Part shown: positions 1 to 5,485 of the stretch, piece after piece | Layout of the letters: each line of letters opens with the position of its first letter | Numbering within the stretch: the stretch's first letter is position 1 | NCBI GenBank assembly: GCA_028683635.1 | Contig: JAQUHL010000146.1 | Coordinates: 1 to 5,611 of the forward strand | DNA length: 5,611 bases | Direction of reading: 5' to 3' | Source of the DNA: Candidatus Cloacimonadota bacterium | GTDB lineage: Bacteria > Cloacimonadota > Cloacimonadia > Cloacimonadales > Cloacimonadaceae | The notes under the pieces: model-generated | Database searches by the model: none | What the model saw: only the letters and a program-made list of their open reading frames with translations | What the model was told of the DNA's origin: nothing | Position numbers and translations under genes: made by a program

Positions 1-1864
1 AATCTTTCCCTGTTCCTTCAGTTCGGCAAGAAAGCGGGTGATGTTTTCCGAGTCTTTGGAAGAAAGCCCGCTGGTTGGTTCGTCCAGGATCATGATCATG
101 GGGTTGCTCACCAGTTCGAGAGCGATATTGAGACGGCGGCGTTGACCACCGCTTAGTTTTTTATTCATCACGTCGCCCACAATCAGATTGCGCTGGTCAT
201 AGAGCCCAACGTTGCGGAGGATATTTTCTATCCTCGTCTTAATCTCGATTTTGTCCCTGATCTGAGGAAGACGCAGACGAAGGTTATAATACAGGTTCTC
301 ATAGACGCTTAGATTGGTAAACAGCAGGTCATCCTGGGGCACATAACCGATGTGTCTCTGGAAAAAGGAATAATTTGCCACAAAATCCAGATCATCGATC
401 ATAATCTTGCTCTTATCAGCCCGAATTTCTCCCAGCAGCACCTTTAGCAGAGTCGTTTTCCCGCTCCCGCTGGGACCCATGATAGCCATCATCTGCCCGT
501 GGGAAAGCTGGAAGCTGATCCCATCCAGTGCGATGTTTCCTCCCGAGGCAAAGCTGTGGTGAATTTCCTCTACGTGAAGTTTCTTGATTTCGATCGGGAT
601 TTCGATGAGTTCCCAGTTACGGTTGATAATGAAATGCATCGATCCCGTGCTTATCACATCCTGGTTCAGAGTGAAGATGGCAGTTTCCTTCAAATTCTTG
701 CGATTGATGAAAACCACAGCATCCCCGGTTTTGGATACTAGATACTGGTTTCCAGTCCTTTTGAATTGAAGCAGTGAGTTACTGCTTTGGTTCTGGCTGA
801 TCAGATAGCGCTTGTTTCGCAGTTCCAGATAGTGCTCCCGGGGCTCGGGCAACTGGGCATGGTCATCCGCTTTTACTGCTATCATGGTGAGCAGGGAGAG
901 CTCGGGATTTTGGAGATCTATGGCTTCATCAAGAGCTAATTCGTTTTCTTTGGAACGCCATGATTTCTTCTTTGCGAAGTCCGTCTTCAGTAATCTTCCA
1001 TTCCGGTAAACAAAGCTGAAGACACCTCCTCCAGGTAGCTTGATCCGGTATTCATCATGGCTCAGCATCAGGTTATAAAACGTCCAGAGCGTGTCATGAT
1101 GAATCATAATCTCACCGATCCTGCCATCCAGAACAAGGATACTTTCCGGGGTAAGCAATTCAAAGATACCCGGCCGCAGAGGAGTGAACTCACCAGTTTT
1201 GGAGGATAATATACCGTGGGGACACTCTGCCTGTTCACAGCTCTGGGAGCAGATCATCACCAGGTCTTCGATCATAATAAAACTGATCCTGGCGCTGTTG
1301 TCCTTACCCAGAAACTTGTAATCCCCTTTCTCTGCAGCCCATACCATGGAATTTCTGAGCTTTGAATCATCCGATGAAGAAAACTGGATCCCATTCAAAT
1401 CCAGGGCGGTGGTTTTCCCCTCATAGAGATCAAATATCTGATCCAGGAGATTAACATCCAGGAGTAAAAGATCGACTAGTTCCACAATTTCCACATTGCC
1501 CAGGACATGGACTTTATCCCGGTCGTGATAAGCAAGAGCAATCAAATTCAGGATGATCTTCAGTTTATCTGCATGATTGGTCTGTTGGTTCAGAATATGC
1601 GCTGCATCGCGGATGGAAAGATAATTCTGGCGGGCATTCTCGATCTCATAGAGGGGGATTTCGTTACCAAACATGGAATGCAGGATGCGATCGATGAAAT
1701 TGATCTCATATCCGCTGAGCTTTGCAGTTCTTGCCATGTAATAATACAGGGACACAACTGCCTGCAGCAGGATTTCCCTTTGTCTTGATTGCGGTGGCCT
1801 ACGTGTGAAAAACACCTCTGCCCCATGTGTCTGACAAAGCACGAATAAAAGACCTAAAAAACAT
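1..1864 (-). CDS. TerB/DjlA-like domain fused to FHA-like region and ABC-2-type transporter ATPase; 5' part, apparent frameshift near its start
   Basis: The frame is continuous from about 1812 to the window's left edge, where it is cut. First comes a TerB/DjlA-like helical domain (about 1790-1410), with Y-Y-Y-M-A-R-T-A-K-L-S-G-Y-E resembling the DjlA N-terminal domain. A beta-rich middle region (about 1400-560) ends in an FHA-like module (about 790-580) and contains Cys-x3-Cys-x4-Cys-x-His at 1251-1216. The ABC ATPase has Walker A G-P-S-G-S-G-K-T at 477-454, Q-loop G-Y-V-P-Q-D-D near 348-330, signature L-S-G-G-Q at 156-142, Walker B I-M-I-L-D-E at 96-79, and D-loop S-G-L-S-S. The style is that of ABC-2/ABCG half-transporters whose membrane domain follows the ATPase, so a permease probably lies beyond the edge. 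The substrate is unknown. The start is uncertain: the strong site and ATG at 1864 are in another frame and would need one fewer T in the T5 at 1812-1808. In-frame alternatives are ATG 1920, GTG 1815 and ATG 1737, all with poor ribosome binding sites, and the last would cut into the TerB domain. Confidence 0.85.
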
Positions 1865-1868
1865 CGTC

Positions 1869-1875
1869 TCTCCTT
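1869..1875 (-). promoter_or_regulatory. Strong ribosome binding site before an out-of-frame ATG
   Basis: AAGGAGA (1875-1869) is the best Shine-Dalgarno match in the window, with its AAGGAG core five bases from the ATG at 1864-1862. The ATG opens a 21-codon frame (start M-F-F-R-S-F-I-R-A-L) that stops at TAG 1801-1799, one frame away from the TerB-ABC reading. It probably marks the real start of that gene, see the CDS entry. Confidence 0.7.
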
Positions 1876-1894
1876 AAAAAAAGGTTGTTCAACC
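1876..1894 (-). terminator. Weak terminator-like hairpin with T7 tract ahead of the TerB-ABC gene
   Basis: The minus strand has GGTT-GAAC-AACC (1894-1883) followed at once by seven T residues (1882-1876), which run straight into AAGGAG. The stem is only four base pairs with a four-base loop, so termination would be weak. The GGTT arm could instead pair with an AACC slightly upstream (1911-1908, within AACCTCGC at 1911-1904), giving two mutually exclusive pairings. This could be a leaky terminator of the mltG operon or chance. Confidence 0.25.
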
Positions 1895-2097
1895 GCACCT
1901 AAAGCGAGGTTCTCGAGCATTCCATGGCATCTTAAGCAGTTCCGCTATCCAAATCTTTAACCGGCAATCCCGGCAATATCTGCTAACGATGCGGGAAACC
2001 AAGAACACAAGGCTCCATCAATTCCCGATTCAATTATCCGTCAAGCTATTTTGTATCCATCCAAACCTGAAAAGACCGTTGCACATCCCGAAACCTG

Positions 2098-3096
2098 CTA
2101 TCGGTAGTTTCTCTGCTTGTTCAGATGCTCATCAAAGCTTCTTGAGAAAACGTTTCTGCCCTGACGATCGGCAAAGAAGAAGAAATACCGGTGTTTTGCC
2201 GGATTCAGCACAGCCTGGATCGATGAGATGGTAGGGTTGCAGATCGGGGTCGGAGGCAATCCATCCACCTGATAGGTATTGTAAGGTGAGTAAATCTCGG
2301 TGTCCTGGCGGGTTAGAACCGAGCGTTTGATCCCCCGCTTTTCGAGGATGTAATCCACCGTGGGGCAGGATTCTAGCCTCATTCCTTCTGCTACCCGGTT
2401 CAGGTAAACTCCTGCCACAATTGGTTTCTCATCTTGCTGAATTGCTTCCTTTTCCACAATGCTGGCCAGGATCAGAACCTTGTAAAACTCTTCCTTATCC
2501 GTGATTTCGATGTTAGCGGCTTTGAGCCTTTTAAAGAACTCCCGGGTCTGAATCCCCAGGATCGAATCGGCGGGAGTATCGATATCCACCAGATAAGTCT
2601 CCGGATACAGAAATCCTTCCAGAGATTTCACCTGGAAGCCGGTGAGTTTGCGTACGAATGCTGTGTCAACCGCCGCTTCCATATATTGCTCGCTGGATTT
2701 GATTCCGCTATTCTGGACCACTTGAGCAGATCTGAAGAGGGAAAGCCCTTCCTGAAAGGTGAGGCGGATATTTTCCTGCTTGCCATCTTTGAGGTTATTT
2801 ACTACCTGCCATAGGTTTAAGTGCCCGCCGATGACATAGGTGCCGGTTTGCAGTTGGCGATCGTTTTTTGTGAGTTTGGCAAGCTGAACAAAGAGATATT
2901 CACTGCGAATCAAACCCAATTCACTTAGTTTTGTAGCAATGGTTTGGGCAGTGTCTCCGCTTCTGATCCTCAGAATCTTTTCTTCCGAATTTGTTGGCAC
3001 CAAGATCTGCCACATCAGGAAAAGCAGCCCAATGCACAGAATCAGCGCCAGGGCCATTTGTATCTTACCAGCTGGAGATAGTTCCTTCAGGTTCAT
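2098..3096 (-). CDS. mltG: Endolytic peptidoglycan transglycosylase MltG
   Basis: MltG is an inner-membrane lytic transglycosylase that cleaves nascent glycan strands in the periplasm and is thought to terminate their polymerisation. The 332-residue product has a short cytoplasmic N terminus, one membrane helix (about residues 12-33), a LysM-like module (about 40-90, I-R-S-G-D-T-A-Q-T-I-A-T-K-L), and the YceG-type catalytic domain. Recognisable blocks are L-E-G-F-L-Y-P-E-T-Y at 159-168, A-S-I-V-E215-K-E-A with the probable catalytic glutamate, V-A-G-V-Y-L-N-R at 227-234, S-P-Y-N-T-Y at 270-275 and G-L-P-P-T-P-I-C-N-P at 279-288. The ATG at 3096 forms an ATGA overlap with the ruvX stop and has GGAG five bases upstream; a TTG 33 bp further upstream is in frame but unnecessary. 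The late F-S-R-S-F-D-E-H motif is kept, but the usual G-G-H before it reads G-R-N. Length and fold appear complete. Confidence 0.96.
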   Translation of the reverse strand: MNLKELSPAGKIQMALALILCIGLLFLMWQILVPTNSEEKILRIRSGDTAQTIATKLSELGLIRSEYLFVQLAKLTKNDRQLQTGTYVIGGHLNLWQVVNNLKDGKQENIRLTFQEGLSLFRSAQVVQNSGIKSSEQYMEAAVDTAFVRKLTGFQVKSLEGFLYPETYLVDIDTPADSILGIQTREFFKRLKAANIEITDKEEFYKVLILASIVEKEAIQQDEKPIVAGVYLNRVAEGMRLESCPTVDYILEKRGIKRSVLTRQDTEIYSPYNTYQVDGLPPTPICNPTISSIQAVLNPAKHRYFFFFADRQGRNVFSRSFDEHLNKQRNYR

Positions 3097-3545
3097 CTGC
3101 TCTCCAAATAGCTTTTCAGGATCATACAAGCTGCCATGGCATCGATAAGCTGACGGGCTTCTTTCCAGCCATAACCCATTTCTTTCAGGTAGTCATTTGC
3201 TTCGGAAGTGCTGTATCGTTCATCCCAGGATAGTACAGGGATGCTTAGTTTGTTTCTCACTTTATTGATAAATTCCTCTGTTTCAATAGTTTTGGCGGTG
3301 CGCTTCCCCTCGATCGAGAGGGGCAGACCAATTATCAACATGCCTACTTCATGAATGGATATCAGGTTTCGGATCTCACTTAAGACTTGGCGGAATCCCT
3401 TGTTTTCAAGGCAGCACAGTGGTTTGGCAAAGAGTTGCAGAGGATCTGTCAGGGCGATCCCGATCCTTTTTTCACCAAAGTCAATTGCCAAAATCCGGGA
3501 TGGGTTCAGAGGTTCGATTCGTCTCTCCAAACTGCAATATACCAC
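3093..3545 (-). CDS. ruvX: RuvX/YqgF family nuclease (pre-16S rRNA processing / putative Holliday junction resolvase)
   Basis: The 150-residue product has an RNase H-like fold signature. D22-F-G-E-K-R-I-G-I-A is the first strand with its catalytic aspartate, I-I-G-L-P-L is at 71-76, W-D-E109-R-Y-S-T-S-E-A carries the second acidic residue, and I-D135-A-M-A-A near the C terminus carries the third. In E. coli, YqgF is essential and is implicated in 16S rRNA 5'-end maturation; the family was originally annotated as a Holliday junction resolvase. No ATG is available before the D-F-G motif. The GTG at 3545 is chosen because GGGAG stands four bases upstream. It overlaps the end of the upstream lipoprotein gene by 40 bp, suggesting coupled translation. 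A TTG at 3530 is a weaker alternative that would shorten the protein by five residues. The loop after L-P-L is short (G-K-R-T-A-K-T) compared with the common G-x-E-G-x-R form. Confidence 0.93.
   Translation of the reverse strand: MVYCSLERRIEPLNPSRILAIDFGEKRIGIALTDPLQLFAKPLCCLENKGFRQVLSEIRNLISIHEVGMLIIGLPLSIEGKRTAKTIETEEFINKVRNKLSIPVLSWDERYSTSEANDYLKEMGYGWKEARQLIDAMAACMILKSYLESR
3101..3105 (-). promoter_or_regulatory. Ribosome binding site and ATGA overlap fixing the mltG start
   Basis: GGAGA (3105-3101) lies inside the last codons of ruvX, with the G of its GGAG core five bases from the ATG at 3096-3094. The ATG shares bases with the ruvX stop TGA at 3095-3093. This is the classic arrangement for translational coupling and argues against the in-frame TTG at 3129. 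Confidence 0.75.
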
Positions 3546-4081
3546 CTGTCTCCCACCGGTTTGAGATAGAATCTGGCAGTGCCGGTGGCAGTGAGTGAAG
3601 AACCAAGCTGGTTATAAGTAAGGGTCAGAGTGAAGGAGCAGGGAATCACCACCCAATCTTCGTTCCCTTGCTGAGGATCGATCTCCCAATATTCAGCTCC
3701 GGGAATAGAAAGCTTGAGATCGATCTCATCCGGAGGAGGATAGATCCCGTCGCTGGAGCCATATTGGAAGAGATTTGTGGTATATTCGACTTCCTGGTCG
3801 TAGCCCCACCAATCGTCGTTGATCCCATCCCCATTCATATCTGTGCCGATTTGGCTCACTTCGGAGGAGATCAGCTCAAACCTGAAATCCTCAGCCAGCA
3901 GGGTTTTATATAGCTCGATGTTTTTCTGTTTGTAGGCCAGCACCAGATTATTCAGAACTTCCCCCGGAGTCCGGTTGCTATAGCTGGGCAGATTCCGCAT
4001 CTTAGGATGAAAGGGATTTGTGCATCCCCAGACGAGCAGTAGTAGCATCCACAGAAGGATGAGTTTACTGGGAGAAATCAT
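3506..4081 (-). CDS. Putative lipoprotein, NTF2-like, with a calcium-loop-like insert (second of a tandem pair)
   Basis: The 191-residue product has a signal peptide of about 19 residues and a lipobox-like V17-W18-G19-C20, in which tryptophan at -2 is unusual. Residues 41-70 read as helices followed by A-E-D-F-R-F-E-L, and the C terminus has F-Y-L-K-P-V-G-D-R-W-Y-I-A-V-W, the usual last strands of an NTF2-like fold. Between them lies D81-M-N83-G-D85-G-I-N-D89-D90, resembling the Asp-rich loops of dockerin and thrombospondin type-3 calcium-binding repeats. It shares a W-x(n)-E-x(n)-N-L segment and the closing W-x-I-x-x-W-x-D strand with the gene upstream, so the two look like diverged duplicates, and this one lacks the W-G-x-L-K tail. 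The gene is embedded in the operon, overlapping the upstream gene by 17 bp and ruvX by 40 bp. A run of G lies about ten bases before the ATG at 4081. The function is unknown. Confidence 0.72.
   Translation of the reverse strand: MISPSKLILLWMLLLLVWGCTNPFHPKMRNLPSYSNRTPGEVLNNLVLAYKQKNIELYKTLLAEDFRFELISSEVSQIGTDMNGDGINDDWWGYDQEVEYTTNLFQYGSSDGIYPPPDEIDLKLSIPGAEYWEIDPQQGNEDWVVIPCSFTLTLTYNQLGSSLTATGTARFYLKPVGDRWYIAVWRDESNL
3550..3554 (-). promoter_or_regulatory. Ribosome binding site supporting the GTG start of ruvX
   Basis: The minus strand reads GGGAG-ACAG-GTG. The site lies inside the 3' end of the upstream lipoprotein gene, so translation of ruvX starts within that gene. It decides between the GTG at 3545 and the TTG at 3530. 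Confidence 0.6.
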
Positions 4082-4607
4082 ATTTCAATTTCCCCCAGGT
4101 GGCGCTGCTTCCACTGCGATAATCATACCAGCGGTAGATCAGCCACAGGCCATTGACCAGCCGGAAGTGAATCTCCAGGTTTCCGGTATAGGACTGGCTT
4201 GCTTTGTTGCGATTGATATTAAGCAGGTAAGAACCGTAATATTTGATCTCATTGGCCTGGATATCCACGCTCTGCTCCGTCAGGTTCAGAGCCATATCAT
4301 CCGCCCAGTTATGGAGATTGAAGAGCATATCCCGTTCCATGGTGCGGTCCCAGGTCTGGGTGATGTTATATTCACTGATGTCCTGCGAGGCGAAATGAAA
4401 GATATAATCAGGATGGAAAAGGCTGAGGTATTTTACCACATTGCGGCTGTCTGCATAGCTATAGCGGAGGTTTTCCAGGGTAAGCGAATACTCCGTGTAG
4501 AAATCATTCCACAGCGGATCATCAAGCGGTTCTTCCGCTTTTCGCAGCTCGAAGATATCGCAGCCCACGAGCAGGGCAAACAGGGCAAAAACTAAAATTA
4601 TCCTCAT
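4065..4607 (-). CDS. Putative lipoprotein, NTF2-like (first of a tandem pair)
   Basis: The 180-residue product starts with a lipoprotein signal peptide: M-R, a hydrophobic run to residue 15 and the lipobox L13-V14-G15-C16, so the mature protein should be lipidated on Cys16 and anchored in a membrane on the outer side. The ATG at 4607 was chosen because it begins exactly at this signal, although no Shine-Dalgarno sequence precedes it. The mature part begins with helical sequence (E-N-L-R-Y-S-Y, then V-V-K-Y-L-S-L-F-H-P-D-Y-I-F), followed by a W-D-R-T-M-E-R segment and late beta strands ending in L-W-L-I-Y-R-W-Y-D-Y, then T-W-G-K-L-K near the C terminus. This is the shape of small NTF2-like/SnoaL-like alpha+beta proteins. 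No catalytic residues are recognised and the ligand is unknown. It overlaps the next lipoprotein gene by 17 bp and is probably co-translated with it. Confidence 0.75.
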   Translation of the reverse strand: MRIILVFALFALLVGCDIFELRKAEEPLDDPLWNDFYTEYSLTLENLRYSYADSRNVVKYLSLFHPDYIFHFASQDISEYNITQTWDRTMERDMLFNLHNWADDMALNLTEQSVDIQANEIKYYGSYLLNINRNKASQSYTGNLEIHFRLVNGLWLIYRWYDYRSGSSATWGKLKYDFSQ

Positions 4608-4613
4608 AGTGAC

Positions 4614-4642
4614 AGTTTTGGCAATGGCAACAATCCCGTCAA
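4614..4642 (-). promoter_or_regulatory. Weak promoter candidate just upstream of the first lipoprotein
   Basis: TTGACG (4642-4637) matches five of six bases of a sigma70-type -35 box. Seventeen bases later the hexamer AAAACT (4619-4614) is only a poor -10. If used, transcription would begin about at the A of the ATG at 4607, giving a nearly leaderless message, which would fit the absence of a Shine-Dalgarno sequence before that ATG. A separate CATAAT (4655-4650) resembles a -10 box but has no good -35 partner. Both are tentative readings. Confidence 0.22.
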
Positions 4643-4744
4643 TACCAAAATTATGCTGCGAAGTGCCTGGGTCCTTCCTTTTAAGCACAAGCTAAGCCCT
4701 CTGTGGTAGATATCTGGTTACTGCTTTAAACTGACGTTAGCTTT

Positions 4745-4810
4745 CCGGGTTATAGGGCGGTGGGACGGGCATGGATTATGTCCTTCAAACCCGGTATAAT
4801 ACTGCCCGTC
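4745..4810. repeat. Two interleaved inverted repeats (possible H-type pseudoknot)
   Basis: CCGGGTT at 4745-4751 is complementary to AACCCGG at 4788-4794 (7 bp). GACGGGCA at 4764-4771 is complementary to TGCCCGTC at 4803-4810 (8 bp). The arms alternate in the order A, B, A', B', which is the topology of a pseudoknot if transcribed, and the B' arm directly abuts the hairpin repeat at 4811-4831. The three pairings together cover most of 4745-4831 in the gap between frr and the first lipoprotein gene. They may be the internal structure of one larger repeat element or an RNA structure in the frr 3' region. The complementarity is seen directly; any function is unknown. Confidence 0.45.
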
Positions 4811-4831
4811 ATTCCCGGCTTGATCGGGAAT
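4811..4831. repeat. REP/MITE-like hairpin repeat unit
   Basis: On the plus strand ATTCCCG (4811-4817) and CGGGAAT (4825-4831) form a perfect 7-bp inverted repeat around a 7-base loop, flanked by GTC on the left and CCAG on the right. This G-T-C-ATTCCCG...CGGGAAT-C-C-A-G layout is the same as small dispersed palindromes common in many bacterial genomes, such as the ATTCCC-N8-GGGAAT type of Neisseria. The accidental plus-strand translation H-S-R-L-D-R-E-S-R is the typical spurious peptide of such repeats. There is no T-run after it on the minus strand, so it is not a textbook intrinsic terminator, though it could stabilise the 3' end of the frr message. Only one copy is in the window, so its dispersed nature is inferred. 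Confidence 0.6.
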
Positions 4832-4874
4832 CCAGAATACAGCATCCAGTTTCCACTCTGCAAGGAAGTCTTAT

Positions 4875-5429
4875 TCACACTTCCATGATCTCTTTTTCTT
4901 TGGCCTTCTCGCTGGTATCTATCTTCTTTATCCAGTCATCTGTGAGATCCTGGATATCTTTTAGCTGTTTCTTTTCCTCATCTTCGCTGATTTCGCTGGC
5001 TTTTTCGGCTTTTTTGATGGCCTCATTGATATCTCTGCGGATATTGCGAATGGCAATCCTGGCGTCTTCAGCGGTCTTTTTCATGTTCTTAACCAGGTCT
5101 TTGCGTTTTTCTTCAGTAAGTGGTTGATGGGGAAGGCGGATCACGTTTCCATCGTTTTCCGGGGTGATACCCAGGTTGGCTGCCAGGATCGCTTTTTCGA
5201 TATCGGCAAGCGTGGTTTTATCCCAAGGCTGGATCACCATCATACGCGCATCCGGTACGGACACGTTGCAAAGCTGTTTGATCGGACTCGGAGCACCGTA
5301 GTAATTTATCCTGATATCATCCAATATGGCTGGATTGGGGCGTCCGGTGCGAATTTTGGAGAAGTTATGCAGCAGGGCCTCAAAGGACTTCTGCATTTTC
5401 TCAGTTGCGTTTTGTTTAAAGTCTTCCAT
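4875..5429 (-). CDS. frr: Ribosome recycling factor
   Basis: RRF works with EF-G to split the post-termination 70S ribosome in the cytoplasm. The 184-residue product matches the family's usual length of about 185. Visible landmarks are I-R-T-G-R-P-N-P at 26-33, Y-Y-G at 43-45, the P-W-D-K segment at 68-71, I-E-K-A-I at 77-81, the N-D-G-x-x-I-R-L-P block at 92-100, L-T-E-E-K-R at 104-109, the arginine-rich R-N-I-R-R-D at 128-133 on the long helical bundle, and the C-terminal K-E-K-E-I-M-E-V. The chosen ATG at 5429 has GAGG five bases upstream and gives the family-standard N terminus. An in-frame ATG at 5474 would add 15 residues and lies only 11 nt after the pyrH stop, but it has no convincing ribosome binding site. 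The gene lies 56 nt after pyrH and is probably co-transcribed with it. Its arginines and length look intact. Confidence 0.97.
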   Translation of the reverse strand: MEDFKQNATEKMQKSFEALLHNFSKIRTGRPNPAILDDIRINYYGAPSPIKQLCNVSVPDARMMVIQPWDKTTLADIEKAILAANLGITPENDGNVIRLPHQPLTEEKRKDLVKNMKKTAEDARIAIRNIRRDINEAIKKAEKASEISEDEEKKQLKDIQDLTDDWIKKIDTSEKAKEKEIMEV

Positions 5430-5432
5430 CTT

Positions 5433-5439
5433 TTCCTCA
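5433..5439 (-). promoter_or_regulatory. Ribosome binding site that fixes the frr start
   Basis: The minus strand carries TGAGGAA with its GAGG core at 5438-5435, five bases (AAAAG) before the ATG at 5429. This favours the 184-residue RRF over the longer in-frame start at 5474. Confidence 0.75.
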
Positions 5440-5485
5440 ATGATTTTCCCCTTAGGCGAAATCTCCCAAGTCATTTCCCGGGGAA

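Larger units (their letters stand above)
1865..2097. other. Intergenic stretch between mltG and the TerB-ABC gene
   Basis: No gene or RNA was recognised in this stretch of about 230 bp. It holds a direct repeat of CCGGCAAT at 1961-1968 and 1970-1977 (9-bp period), a weak hairpin followed by seven T residues next to the ribosome binding site (listed separately), and no strong intrinsic terminator directly after mltG. The TerB-ABC frame stays open from the stop codons near 1950 down to 1865, but the peptide it would give here does not look like a conserved protein. Confidence 0.5.
4608..4874. other. Non-coding gap between frr and the lipoprotein-ruvX-mltG operon
   Basis: No gene was supported here. 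The frr-proximal half (about 4745-4831) holds the hairpin repeat and interleaved inverted repeats listed separately. The remainder, 4608-4744, should contain the promoter of the downstream operon if that operon is not simply read through from frr. An in-frame GTG at 4688 would extend the lipoprotein frame by 27 residues into this region, but it would put a charged, non-signal-like sequence ahead of the signal peptide and was not used. Confidence 0.6.

Noticed and set aside
1590..1826. Minus-strand 78-codon frame overlapping the start of the TerB-ABC gene
   Set aside because: It is a third frame with Cys/Gln-rich, non-domain sequence, while the neighbouring frame shows DjlA/TerB-like sequence over the same bases.
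1961..1977. Direct repeat CCGGCAAT as a CRISPR-like or att site
   Set aside because: There are only two 8-bp copies one base apart, with no further units, spacers or integrase nearby.
2434..2814. Plus-strand open frame of 126 codons
   Set aside because: It lies wholly antisense to mltG, whose conserved motifs run through the same bases.
4020..4595. Plus-strand open frame of 191 codons
   Set aside because: It is the mirror of the first lipoprotein gene, with no family resemblance, whereas the minus strand gives a clear signal peptide and lipobox.
4065..4688. Longer first lipoprotein starting at GTG 4688
   Set aside because: The extra 27 residues are charged and would precede the signal peptide; the lipobox spacing fits the ATG at 4607.
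4811..4831. Hairpin after frr as a rho-independent terminator
   Set aside because: No T-run follows on the minus strand, so it does not meet the usual criterion; it fits a dispersed palindromic repeat better.
4771..5127. Plus-strand open frame of 118 codons
   Set aside because: It is antisense to frr for most of its length and begins inside the hairpin repeat; the H-S-R-L-D-R-E-S-R start is the usual spurious translation of such repeats.
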